Assembly: GCF_024346675.1 (NCBI RefSeq)
Contig: NZ_AP024850.1
Coordinates: 186,001 to 250,000 of the forward strand
Length of the DNA: 64,000 nt
Reading direction: 5' to 3'
Source: Photobacterium sanguinicancri
Lineage (GTDB): Bacteria; Pseudomonadota; Gammaproteobacteria; Enterobacterales; Vibrionaceae
Positions 37,693 to 46,585 of the stretch are shown here, piece after piece. How positions within the stretch are numbered: the first letter of the stretch is position 1; every line of letters starts with the position of its first letter. The notes below the pieces were generated by a model that saw nothing but the letters and a program-made list of their open reading frames with translations, was not told the DNA's origin and made no database searches. A program made the translations under genes and the position numbers.

Positions 37693-39156
37693 TTAACAGC
37701 CAGGACCACAGTCTAGACAGTGTTTAATCATTTCAGGACCTAGGTGCAGCTTCGCATTGAGGTCACGCAGCGCAGTACGAATACCTTCTTCGATTACAGG
37801 GTGGTAGAAAGGCATATCCAGCATTTCTGAAACCGTCATCTTGTTTTGGTGTGCCCATGCTAATAGGTGCGCTAAGTGCTCTGCATTAGGCCCCATCATT
37901 TCAGCACCCAAGAAGCGACCTGTACCTTGTTCACCATATACATGCAAAATACCTTTGTTTCGCAGCATAACGCGTGAACGGCCTTGGTTTTCAAATGACA
38001 CTTCACCCGTTGCGAAACAGCCACATGTGCCTAAACGAGTCGTGATTTCTTTGTATGACTCACCAACCATCGCAATTTGCGGGTCAGAGAAGACGGCTGA
38101 AATTTTCGAGCGGCGAAGGCCAGCACGGATCTCAGGGAAGCGGCCTGCGTTGTCACCAGCGATACGCGCTTGGTCAGCAGCTTCGTGAAGTAGTGGTAAT
38201 TGGTTACTTGCATCGCCAGCAATAAAGATGCTTGGCAGTGATGTTTGTAGTGTGTAGTGGTCTGCAGTTGGTACGCCACGCTCATCTAATTCTAGTGAGG
38301 TATTTTCTAATCCAAGTTTGTCGGTATTAGGGCGTCGACCTGTTGCAGCTAGTACGTATTCAACCTCGATAGTTTCAAGCTCACCTTGTTTATTGATGAA
38401 CTGGATTTCAACCATATCTTGGTCGTCAGAGGTAATGCGCTTCATGCTTTCGACTTTAACGTCAGCATCAAGGTAAAATTCTTCGTTGAACGCTTTGTCG
38501 GCGTAAGCCATAACTTCAGGATCAGTTACTGGACCCACTTGACCACCTAAACCAAACAGTTTGGTTTCCACGCCTAAGCGATGCAGTGATTGACCTAGCT
38601 CTAGGCCGATAACGCCTGGGCCAAATACGGCCACTGATTTTGGTAAATCATCCCAGTTGAACACATCATCGTTAATAATTAAGCGATCGCCTAGCTCGTT
38701 CCAAACGCCTGGGTAGGCAGGGCGAGAACCCGTCGCAATCACGATACGTGCTGCGTTGATAACGGTATGGTCATCAACTTGTAGGGTGTTGTCATTCAAG
38801 AAGGTTGCGTAGCCTGAGATTTTATCTTCGGCAGGGATTTCATCAACACCTTCTAAAACAAAGCCAACGAAGCGATCGCGTTCGCGTTTCACTCGGTCCA
38901 TCACTTCGCGGCCGTTGATAACAATTTCACCTTGTGGGTGGACACCAAAAGCGGGGGCTTTTTCAATGTGGTGAACACTTTCCGCAGCTGCAATTAGCAG
39001 CTTAGATGGCATACAGCCAACACGAGCACAAGTTGTACCGTAAGGACCGCCTTCAATCATCACAACGCTATCAGTATGTGCTTTTGCTGCACGGTAAGCG
39101 CCTAAACCTGCTGTACCACCACCGATCACAGCTACATCTACATTTAACGTTTTCAT
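37693..39156 (-). CDS. Dihydrolipoamide dehydrogenase-like flavoprotein disulfide reductase
   Basis: A 487-residue class I pyridine nucleotide-disulfide oxidoreductase. FAD site GGGTAGLGA, redox-active C43-ARVG-C48, NAD site FGPGVIGLELGQS and the C-terminal YHPVIEEG catalytic His-Glu pair are present. Unusual is the last stretch CLDCGPGC (C480, C483, C487). The ATG at 39156 follows GGAGAG; a longer frame adds seven residues. Its place next to a peroxiredoxin and oxyR, away from any 2-oxoacid dehydrogenase, suggests a role in peroxide or thiol redox rather than central metabolism (inference). Confidence 0.85.
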   Translation of the reverse strand: MKTLNVDVAVIGGGTAGLGAYRAAKAHTDSVVMIEGGPYGTTCARVGCMPSKLLIAAAESVHHIEKAPAFGVHPQGEIVINGREVMDRVKRERDRFVGFVLEGVDEIPAEDKISGYATFLNDNTLQVDDHTVINAARIVIATGSRPAYPGVWNELGDRLIINDDVFNWDDLPKSVAVFGPGVIGLELGQSLHRLGVETKLFGLGGQVGPVTDPEVMAYADKAFNEEFYLDADVKVESMKRITSDDQDMVEIQFINKQGELETIEVEYVLAATGRRPNTDKLGLENTSLELDERGVPTADHYTLQTSLPSIFIAGDASNQLPLLHEAADQARIAGDNAGRFPEIRAGLRRSKISAVFSDPQIAMVGESYKEITTRLGTCGCFATGEVSFENQGRSRVMLRNKGILHVYGEQGTGRFLGAEMMGPNAEHLAHLLAWAHQNKMTVSEMLDMPFYHPVIEEGIRTALRDLNAKLHLGPEMIKHCLDCGPGC

Positions 39157-39224
39157 TGTTTCTCTCCACATCCACACGGTTGGTGGGGCTAGGCCCCACC
39201 TTTTGTTATCAGTTTTTTACAGGC

Positions 39225-39956
39225 TTACTTGTTTAGGAAGATTTCTAGTTCTTCGCTACCACCGATGTGCTGACCACCGATGAAGACTTGTGGCACTGTT
39301 GTGCGACCAGTAATTGCACGTAGGCTTACTGTTGTTGCATCTTTACCTAGAACCACTTCTTCGTACTGTAGGCCACTGTCAATCAGGCTTTGTTTAGCTT
39401 TCATGCAGAATGGACAGCCCGGCTTTGTGAATACAGTGATAGATTCTTGTTCTTTGTGTTCTGGGGCGATGTGGTTAAGCATGGTATCAGCATCAGAAAC
39501 TTTGAACGGGTCGCCTGGTTCGTCGTTTTCGATGAACATTTTCTCAACCACGCCATTTTTCACTAGCATGCTGTAACGCCATGAACGCTTACCAAAGCCT
39601 AGGTCATTTTTGTCAACTAGCATGCCCATGCCGTCAGTGAAGTCGCCGTTACCATCAGGAATGAAAGTAATGTTTTCTGCTTCTTGGTCTGCTTTCCATG
39701 CGTTCATAACAAATGTGTCGTTAACTGATACACAAAGAATGTCGTCAACGCCGTTTTCAGCGAATACTGATGCTAGCTCGTTGTAACGAGGAAGGTGGCT
39801 AGAAGAACATGTTGGTGTGAATGCGCCTGGTAGGCTGAATACAATTACAGTTTTGTTTGCGAATAGCTCTTCAGTCGTTACGTTTACCCATTGGTCGCCT
39901 TGGCGAGTTGGGAAAGTAACTTGTGGAATAGCTTGGCCTTCTTTAGATGCGAACAT
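39225..39956 (-). CDS. Hybrid peroxiredoxin-glutaredoxin (Prx5 type)
   Basis: A 243-residue peroxidase. The N-terminal peroxiredoxin-5 domain has its peroxidatic cysteine C50 in [15 protein letters not shown]. The C-terminal glutaredoxin domain (about 172-243) has the active site GCPFC (C181, C184), so glutathione-linked reduction occurs in the same chain, as in Haemophilus PGdx. Divergent from oxyR with OxyR-type operators between, so it is probably peroxide-induced. Confidence 0.94.
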   Translation of the reverse strand: MFASKEGQAIPQVTFPTRQGDQWVNVTTEELFANKTVIVFSLPGAFTPTCSSSHLPRYNELASVFAENGVDDILCVSVNDTFVMNAWKADQEAENITFIPDGNGDFTDGMGMLVDKNDLGFGKRSWRYSMLVKNGVVEKMFIENDEPGDPFKVSDADTMLNHIAPEHKEQESITVFTKPGCPFCMKAKQSLIDSGLQYEEVVLGKDATTVSLRAITGRTTVPQVFIGGQHIGGSEELEIFLNK

Positions 39957-40065
39957 AATAAATTCCTTAATTTAAAAACATTATTCGTTGTTGGTTGTCT
40001 CTTTCAACCGGAAGCTTCTTAATCTTGTTCCCTGTTGATGTAGCTATTATGTATTTCTTGGCTTG

Positions 40066-40111
40066 ATAGTTCTAACTGTTTGAAGCTATAGTTTCGATAG
40101 TTTTTATCTAT
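40066..40111. promoter_or_regulatory. OxyR operator between prx and oxyR
   Basis: Three ATAG-TT elements match the OxyR pattern ATAGnTnnnAnCTAT: ATAGTTCTAACTGTT (40066-40080), ATAGTTTCGATAGTT (40088-40102, exactly 22 bp on, the known spacing of OxyR half-sites) and a perfect ATAGTTTTTATCTAT (40097-40111). The site can serve both the divergent peroxiredoxin gene and oxyR autoregulation. Confidence 0.8.
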
Positions 40112-40135
40112 CAAACTGTGAGCTAAGGTGGCTTT

Positions 40136-41029
40136 ATGAATATTCGTGATTTGGAGTACTTGGTTGCGCTGTCGGAACATCTCCATTTTCGTAAAGCGGC
40201 AGAGGCGTGTTTTGTTAGTCAGCCAACCTTAAGTGCCCAAATTCGAAAACTTGAAGACGAGCTGGGGGTGTCGTTACTTGAGCGCACCAGCCGCAGAGTG
40301 CTCTTTACTGATGCGGGTTTAAAGTTAGTTGAGCAAGCGCAGAAGGTCTTGTTGGAAGTGAAGATTCTGAGTGAATTAGCCAGCCAGCAAGGGGATAGCA
40401 TGGCGGGGCCACTGCACGTAGGGTTTATCCCAACGGTTGGGCCGTATTTATTGCCTAAAGTTATCCCACTACTGAAAGGCGCGTTCCCGCAACTTGAGCT
40501 GTTCTTACATGAAGCGCAAACCCATCAATTAGTCGAACAGCTAGAAACGGGGAAACTCGATTGCATTATTTTGGCCGCAGTCAAAGAGACTGAAGCTTTC
40601 ATGGAATTACCGCTCTATAACGAGCCAATGGTACTGGCTGTACCTGAGCAACATGATTGGGCTAAAAAGCCAGAGCTCTCGATGCTGGCGTTAAACGGTG
40701 AAACCTTATTGATGCTAGGTGATGGTCATTGTTTACGTGATCAGGCGATGGGCTTTTGTTTTGCGGCAGGGGCAAATGAGGATGGCAGTTTTAAAGCGAC
40801 CAGTTTAGAAACGTTGCGTAATATGGTTGCAGCGGGTAGTGGGATCACTTTACTGCCAAAACTGGCGACGCCGAAAGAAGCGATTCGCGATGGGGTGAGT
40901 TACATTAAACTCAATGAACCAGAGCCGACTCGCTTAATTACCTTGGCTTATCGTCCTGGCTCTCCATTACGAGGCCGTTATGAAAAGATTGCCCAATCAA
41001 TCAATACGCACATGACTACTTTGTTGTAA
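40136..41029 (+). CDS. oxyR: Hydrogen peroxide sensor and LysR-family regulator OxyR
   Basis: A 297-residue LysR-type regulator. Helix-turn-helix at residues 17-36 (HFRKAAEACFVSQPTLSAQI). The sensing cysteines C199 and C208 fall at exactly the E. coli positions (GDGHCLRDQAMGFC). MNIRDLEYLVALSEH is identical in kind to E. coli OxyR. It lies beside the peroxiredoxin operon and converges with mrcA on a shared terminator. Confidence 0.97.
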   Translation: MNIRDLEYLVALSEHLHFRKAAEACFVSQPTLSAQIRKLEDELGVSLLERTSRRVLFTDAGLKLVEQAQKVLLEVKILSELASQQGDSMAGPLHVGFIPTVGPYLLPKVIPLLKGAFPQLELFLHEAQTHQLVEQLETGKLDCIILAAVKETEAFMELPLYNEPMVLAVPEQHDWAKKPELSMLALNGETLLMLGDGHCLRDQAMGFCFAAGANEDGSFKATSLETLRNMVAAGSGITLLPKLATPKEAIRDGVSYIKLNEPEPTRLITLAYRPGSPLRGRYEKIAQSINTHMTTLL

Positions 41030-41088
41030 GGGTAAAGATGGTGTTAGCTTAGAGGCTATGAGTCGTCTGCATTGGAAGTAACAGCAAA

Positions 41089-41115
41089 AAAAAGAGCGCC
41101 TCAGGCGCTCTTTTT
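41089..41115. terminator. Bidirectional terminator between oxyR and mrcA
   Basis: A 12-bp stem AAAAAGAGCGCC/GGCGCTCTTTTT with a 3-nt loop, flanked by A and T runs, between convergent genes. Confidence 0.92.
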
Positions 41116-41137
41116 ATAGGGTTTTGAAGTGAACGAG

Positions 41138-43675
41138 TTAGAATAACTCTTCTTCACCGCTAGACTCAAATACACTGCCTGCACTGCTTTGCGAAACGTA
41201 TTCTTTCGGTTCAGTGCCTCGTTTGAAATACTCAAACATGGAGGTGTAATCCGTTTTTTGAGTCAACAAGCCTGAATCTCGGTCAATACGAACTCGGACA
41301 ATATCGGCGGGTACTTGCTTACGTTGTTGCGGTATATCTTGGAGTGCCACTTTCATGAAGTTGACCCAAGCTGGTTGCGCTGTTTTTGCGCCAGCTTCAC
41401 CGCCAGAAATTTGCTCTTTACCTAGATTGTTATTCCATGATGATTTACCCAGTTCACGTCTGTGATCATCAAAACCAACCCAAGCTGTCGCAACAATATT
41501 TGGACCAAAACCTGAGTACCAAGCATCTTTAGATCCATTGGTCGTACCGGTTTTACCACCAATATCACGACGTTTTAGTACCTGACCACGCCAACCTGTA
41601 CCATTCCAGCCACTACCGTGTTTCCAACTGCCGCCCCCCCAAATGTTACTTTCCATCATTTCACGAACGAGGAAAGCATTTTGCTCAGAGATCACTTGCG
41701 GAGCATAGTGAGTCGGCTGTTGATCATGAGGTAGGGTATCGCTACCTGTGCCTAAGGACTCTTCACTGATCGTAATATCATTTACGATTGAGCTATTGGT
41801 TTGTGCCTTTTGGCCATTTTGCTGCTGGCATTCACTGTTACAAACAACGCTAGGGTTTGCTTGGTATACCAAGTTGCCGTAAGGGTCTTGAACCCGCTCA
41901 ATGAAATAAGGTTCAACATAGTAGCCGCCGTTAGCAAACACGGAGAAACCTTGTGCCATTTCAAGCGGCGTTAAACTACCAGCACCCAGTGCGATAGCTT
42001 CAGCACGCGGGATTTCTTCGCGTTTAAAGCCAAAGCGCGTTAAGTAGCTGATTGACTCATCTAGACCAACACTGCGTAATACACGCACAGCCATGACGTT
42101 TTTCGATTGTGCTAAACCTAGGCGCAAGCGGGTAGGGCCATTGTATGTTGGTGGTGAATTCTTCGGACGCCATGCTGTGCCTTGGCTTTCATCCCAGCGA
42201 TTAATTGGCGCATCGTTCACTAAGGTTGCTAGCGTCATACCGTTATCCAGTGCTGCTGAATAAATGAAAGGTTTGATGCTTGAGCCTACTTGACGAACTG
42301 ATTGAGTCGCACGGTTAAATTTACTGTGAATAAAGTTAAAGCCACCAACCATGGCCTGTACTGCACCATTTTGTGGTGATACGGCAATGAAAGCGGTATT
42401 GGCATCTGGGACTTGGCTTAGTACCCATTTGTCTTCTTTCTGCTGTACCCATATTTGTTGGCCCGCACTTAAAATATCGCCTGCTTTTTTCGGTGTCGCC
42501 CCTTGGCGAGTATCTGTTTTGAATGGGCGAGCCCATTTCATACCGTCCCACTCAAGCGTGATGGTTTCACCTTTACTGATCATCGCTTGGGCGGTTTTGT
42601 CACTCACCGAAGTAATCACCGCCGCGCGAAGTTCTCCGTAACTTGGTTGCTTAGCAAGGTGCGATTCGATTTTTTTGCTATCCCATGCTGGCGCATTGCT
42701 TTTCCACAGAGAGGCAACAGCACCACGGTAACCATGGCGTTGATCGTAGTTTAATAAATTCTCAATCGTCGCTTGTTGAGCCGCTCGCTGTAGGTTGGCG
42801 TTCACTGTGGTGTAAATACGCATGCCAGAGGTATACGCATCTTCACCGTAGCGTTCTACCATCCATGCGCGTGCACGTTCAGCAAAATACGGTGCACTTA
42901 ACGCAATTTCAGCACCATGATAGCGCGCCACAATCGGCTCTGAGCGTGCTTGGTCGAATTCTGGTTGGCTGATATAGCGTTCATCAAGCATACGACGCAA
43001 CACTACATTGCGACGGTGGGTTGAGCGGTCTAACGAATAAATAGGGTTCATGGTGGATGGTGCTTTTGGCAGACCCGCAATGACCGCAATTTCACTCAAT
43101 GTTAGTTGGTTTACTTCTTTACCAAAATACACTTGTGCGGCAGCGCCGACACCGTATGCACGGTAACCGAGGTAAATCTTGTTTAAATAAAGCTCAAGAA
43201 TTTCATCTTTCGTCAGTAATTGCTCAATGTGAATAGCAATGAAAATCTCTTTAATCTTCCGCATGATCTTCTTCTCATTAGTGAGGAAGAAGTTACGCGC
43301 AAGCTGTTGAGTTATGGTGCTGGCCCCTTGCTTTGCCGACCCTGAAGTGACAACAACAAATGCTGCTCGGGCAATACCGATGGGGTCAATCCCGGGGTGG
43401 TCGTAATAACGACTGTCTTCTGTTGCGATAAATGCATTGAGCATTTGTGGTGGAATATCTTTTAACTGCAGAGGGATTCGACGCTTTTCACCAAATTGCG
43501 AGATCAGCTGACCATCTGCACTAAACACCTGCATCGGGGTTTGTAGTTCGACATTCTTTAATGTAGCTACATCAGGTAATTCCGGTTTTACATAAAAATA
43601 AAAACCGAAAATTGTACCGACTCCAAGAATTATGCAAATTAATGCAAGTATTAGTAATCGCTTTATGAACTTCAC
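41138..43675 (-). CDS. mrcA: Penicillin-binding protein 1A
   Basis: An 845-residue bifunctional class A PBP that polymerises and cross-links peptidoglycan. N-terminal anchor (residues 6-27), glycosyltransferase motifs ATEDSRYYDHPGID and QGASTITQQLARN, an OB-like insert, and the transpeptidase with SSIKPFIY (SxxK), SKN and KTGTTNGS. A run of seven G in the coding strand (41634-41640) encodes the WGGGS segment. It is divergent from pilM, as in E. coli (mrcA-hofM) and Vibrio. Confidence 0.96.
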   Translation of the reverse strand: MKFIKRLLILALICIILGVGTIFGFYFYVKPELPDVATLKNVELQTPMQVFSADGQLISQFGEKRRIPLQLKDIPPQMLNAFIATEDSRYYDHPGIDPIGIARAAFVVVTSGSAKQGASTITQQLARNFFLTNEKKIMRKIKEIFIAIHIEQLLTKDEILELYLNKIYLGYRAYGVGAAAQVYFGKEVNQLTLSEIAVIAGLPKAPSTMNPIYSLDRSTHRRNVVLRRMLDERYISQPEFDQARSEPIVARYHGAEIALSAPYFAERARAWMVERYGEDAYTSGMRIYTTVNANLQRAAQQATIENLLNYDQRHGYRGAVASLWKSNAPAWDSKKIESHLAKQPSYGELRAAVITSVSDKTAQAMISKGETITLEWDGMKWARPFKTDTRQGATPKKAGDILSAGQQIWVQQKEDKWVLSQVPDANTAFIAVSPQNGAVQAMVGGFNFIHSKFNRATQSVRQVGSSIKPFIYSAALDNGMTLATLVNDAPINRWDESQGTAWRPKNSPPTYNGPTRLRLGLAQSKNVMAVRVLRSVGLDESISYLTRFGFKREEIPRAEAIALGAGSLTPLEMAQGFSVFANGGYYVEPYFIERVQDPYGNLVYQANPSVVCNSECQQQNGQKAQTNSSIVNDITISEESLGTGSDTLPHDQQPTHYAPQVISEQNAFLVREMMESNIWGGGSWKHGSGWNGTGWRGQVLKRRDIGGKTGTTNGSKDAWYSGFGPNIVATAWVGFDDHRRELGKSSWNNNLGKEQISGGEAGAKTAQPAWVNFMKVALQDIPQQRKQVPADIVRVRIDRDSGLLTQKTDYTSMFEYFKRGTEPKEYVSQSSAGSVFESSGEEELF

Positions 43676-43815
43676 TTGAGATTTCCCGTTACGCCATCAT
43701 TCGACCGTTCAATATCTTACAACCAATAGTATAAAGATAACTTCATGAAAATTAATGCCATCAATGGTGTTATTTGAATTTATTTGCTTTTTCACTATCA
43801 GGAGCATAGCACGGT

Positions 43816-44832
43816 ATGTTTCATAACCCTTTCAGCGTTGGTATTGATATTGGGCATCATAGTGTCAAAGCGGTGGCACTAGCTCAGAAAAAAGAAGGTG
43901 TCGAGCTGGCAGCCTTTACCGAGGTTGTGTTGCCACCTCTGGTGATTAACGAGCAGCATAGCGTGAACGCAGAGCACTTGTTGTCAGCGATTCGTCAAAT
44001 CAAAAAGCAATTACCACGCACTGCGAGACAAGTCGCATTGGGGCTGCCAGATAGCGCAGTCATTAGCAAAATTATTCAGCTAGACACCAACTTAAATAAC
44101 GATGAACTCGAGTTTGCGGTAATGCAAGCAATTGGTTCCTCCTCTCCTTTCCCGATTGACGATCTGCGGTTAGATTTCTTCCCTCTTGATAGCACCTCAA
44201 TGGCACCGGCATTGGCCACTTTACCTTATCAAGTGTTTGCGTCACGCAAAGAGACTATCGACAGTCGCGTGGCGGTTTTGACTAAGGCGGGAATGAAAAC
44301 CAAAATCATGGAATTACAAACCCACGCTTTGTTGTGGCTAGCGAAGCATTACAGTGAAGCTGAGCGATTAGAGGGGGTGTATGGGGTGATTGACATCGGA
44401 AAACATCACACCGAATTCTGTGTTGATCCACCTGATAACATGGCATTTCATCGTGAAATGCCATTAGGTTCATCGTTAGTAGACGCGGGATCTTCGACAC
44501 GTTCCCCAGGCGATAACATGCTGGTGTTTTCTTCAACGGATACGAGTGAAGCCGAGCGCTTTACCCAGCAACTGGCGGATCAGCTTCGCCGTCAGATCCA
44601 GCTTTATCATTCAACCCATCCTCGTTTCCCGCTCACTGGATTGTGGGTGTGTGGCGGGTGTCAGGACTTGGTATTGGAAGAAGTATTAGAGCGCATCTTG
44701 GATCTTGATATTCGTTGGCTTAATCCCTTTCAGCGTTTTTCGGTGAATAACAAGCTAGCGCTTGAGCCGCACCGTCAATATTGCCAGTTTGGTGTCGCGA
44801 CAGGGTTAGCCCTTCGAGGAGCCTTACGATGA
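43816..44832 (+). CDS. pilM: Type IV pilus assembly protein PilM
   Basis: A 338-residue actin-like ATP-binding protein on the cytoplasmic face of the pilus machine; it binds the N-terminal tail of PilN. FSVGIDIGHHSVKAVAL is the actin-fold phosphate-1 motif and GVIDIGKHHTEF the second. First gene of pilMNOPQ; the ATG follows CAGGAGC. Its stop codon overlaps the start of pilN (ATGA). Confidence 0.95.
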   Translation: MFHNPFSVGIDIGHHSVKAVALAQKKEGVELAAFTEVVLPPLVINEQHSVNAEHLLSAIRQIKKQLPRTARQVALGLPDSAVISKIIQLDTNLNNDELEFAVMQAIGSSSPFPIDDLRLDFFPLDSTSMAPALATLPYQVFASRKETIDSRVAVLTKAGMKTKIMELQTHALLWLAKHYSEAERLEGVYGVIDIGKHHTEFCVDPPDNMAFHREMPLGSSLVDAGSSTRSPGDNMLVFSSTDTSEAERFTQQLADQLRRQIQLYHSTHPRFPLTGLWVCGGCQDLVLEEVLERILDLDIRWLNPFQRFSVNNKLALEPHRQYCQFGVATGLALRGALR

Positions 44833-45434
44833 TTAAACAAATTAACTTGTTACCTTGGCGCGAACAGCAAAAGCTGCAGCATAAAAAACGGTTTCTCAGT
44901 GGGATTGGTGGCGCGTTGCTATTGGTCCTTTTTGTGCAGATTGGTGTTGCACAGTATTTCCTTGAGCAGCAAGACATCCAACAAGCACGTAATCAAACGT
45001 TGCATCAAGAAATTGCGGTGCTTGAACACCGCCTAGCTATTTTACCTGAGTTAGATCGCCAACGAGATGCGCTGAATAAACGCTTACATGTGATTGCCGA
45101 GATCCAGCGAGAGCGAAATCGAGTGACGCGTTTATTCAGCGTATTACCAGGACTAATTCCGCAAGGGGTGTATTTGGAGTCACTCGTGCTGAACGAGCAT
45201 ACGGTGGATTTGCATGGATTCGGTGATTCAAATGGGCGATTAGCCACCCTGCTGGGCAATATTGAAAAAACGGTATGGCTAAATGAAGTCGCTATGCATT
45301 CCATCGTCGCGACAAAAGGGGATTCGCAGCAGAACCTTACACGGTTTAATGCTTCATTTTCGATGCTAGAGCGTGGCGCGATGAAGCAAGCCGACACGCC
45401 CCCCGCAGAGCAGCTCGTCAGGAGAACGCAATGA
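44829..45434 (+). CDS. pilN: Type IV pilus inner-membrane protein PilN
   Basis: A 201-residue bitopic protein. The N-terminal INLLPWREQQ motif binds PilM; one membrane span lies at about 22-42 (FLSGIGGALLLVLFVQIGVA), then a coiled coil and a ferredoxin-like periplasmic domain. The ATG at 44829 overlaps the pilM stop codon by 4 nt (ATGA); a longer frame to 44781 lies inside pilM and is not conserved. Confidence 0.95.
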   Translation: MIKQINLLPWREQQKLQHKKRFLSGIGGALLLVLFVQIGVAQYFLEQQDIQQARNQTLHQEIAVLEHRLAILPELDRQRDALNKRLHVIAEIQRERNRVTRLFSVLPGLIPQGVYLESLVLNEHTVDLHGFGDSNGRLATLLGNIEKTVWLNEVAMHSIVATKGDSQQNLTRFNASFSMLERGAMKQADTPPAEQLVRRTQ

Positions 45435-46039
45435 GCCAGTGGCAAGACCTCGAACTTGATGAAATTTTAGAGTGGCCCTTTGGCCCGCAATGCGTGGTGC
45501 TGGTCTTGATTGTTGCTTTGCTCTCTGGTGGTGGTCATTGGTATTGGCAACAGCCACTCAATGATGAGTTAGAGCAACTCAAGCAAACTGAAATTGAATT
45601 ACGAACCAAAATCAGTAACCGCGCCGCACAGGTTGCCGCGTTACCTAAGATGCAGGCGCAAGTTGAAGAATTGAATCGGCGCTATCAACAAGTGATTAAG
45701 CAGTTACCTGAAGAAGATGAGCTCGCAAGCTTTTTAGCGGGAGTTAATGATGTTGGTGTGCGTAATGGCTTAGATTTTCAACGCATTGAATGGGCGCCCA
45801 CACGTGAAGACCAATGGTATTACGAGCTGCCCATAAATATGGAAGTCACGGGTAACTATCAACAGATGGGGCGCTTTGCGTCATCGGTCGCTAAGTTATC
45901 TCGGATTGTGACCTTGAAAGATATTGATTTATCCGTGGTGTCGTTGACGCCTGATGAACAAATCTTGTCATTGAGAGTATCAGCGAGTACCTATCGCTTT
46001 AAGCCGCCGACAGAAACAGGTACAGAGGAGCGACCATAA
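45431..46039 (+). CDS. pilO: Type IV pilus inner-membrane protein PilO
   Basis: A 202-residue bitopic partner of PilN. It has one span near residues 20-37 (CVVLVLIVALLSGGGHWYW), a coiled coil (EQLKQTEIELRTKISNRAAQ) and a periplasmic domain that aligns the inner-membrane complex with PilP. Start overlaps the pilN stop by ATGA and the stop overlaps pilP by TAATG, so the operon is translationally coupled throughout. Confidence 0.95.
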   Translation: MSQWQDLELDEILEWPFGPQCVVLVLIVALLSGGGHWYWQQPLNDELEQLKQTEIELRTKISNRAAQVAALPKMQAQVEELNRRYQQVIKQLPEEDELASFLAGVNDVGVRNGLDFQRIEWAPTREDQWYYELPINMEVTGNYQQMGRFASSVAKLSRIVTLKDIDLSVVSLTPDEQILSLRVSASTYRFKPPTETGTEERP

Positions 46040-46572
46040 TGAAGAAAGGATGGCTCTATATTTCGATGATCTTGTTATTAGTTGGTTGTCGCGCGAATAC
46101 AGACTCGATTGATCAATTTGTCAGTGATGCTCACACCCATGCCAAAATCCACGTAGATCCACTGCCTGAGCCTTATTATTTTGTTGCTGATGATTTCGTG
46201 ATGACCAGTGACCGACTCCCTTTTGTACAGCCCCAGCCTGAAAAAATTGATGGTCAAGAAGCGCAAGGCAAAGATTGCTGGCAACCAGATAATACCCGTC
46301 ACCCGCAATCATTGGAGCGTTTCCCGCTTGATCAGTTAGCGATTAAAGGTGTGATGGATGGCGGCAAACAACGGTGGGCACTTATTTATACCCCTGAGTC
46401 AAAGTTAGTCAAAATTCGAGAGGGACAATACCTCGGCCTTAATCATGGTCGGGTGCTTAAAGTCACTCCACAGTTTATTGATATTGAAGAAATCTTATCG
46501 GACGGTAAAGGATGTTGGTTGAAGCGTGAAACGCAACTGGCACTCAAAGCTGAAGATACACCTGTATTTTAA
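46039..46572 (+). CDS. pilP: Type IV pilus lipoprotein PilP
   Basis: A 177-residue lipoprotein that links PilN/PilO to the secretin PilQ. Lipobox LLVGC with C17 follows a short signal helix (WLYISMILLLVG). The C-terminal beta domain includes FPLDQLAIKGVMDGGKQRWAL and VREGQYLGLNHGRV-like (KIREGQYLGLNHG) strands typical of PilP. The ATG shares its A with the pilO stop codon. Confidence 0.94.
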   Translation: MKKGWLYISMILLLVGCRANTDSIDQFVSDAHTHAKIHVDPLPEPYYFVADDFVMTSDRLPFVQPQPEKIDGQEAQGKDCWQPDNTRHPQSLERFPLDQLAIKGVMDGGKQRWALIYTPESKLVKIREGQYLGLNHGRVLKVTPQFIDIEEILSDGKGCWLKRETQLALKAEDTPVF

Positions 46573-46585
46573 GGGAAATGTTGAA

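Noticed and set aside
41634..41640. Run of seven G in mrcA as a phase-variation tract
   Set aside because: Seven bases is short for slipped-strand switching, and the gene encodes a core cell-wall enzyme.
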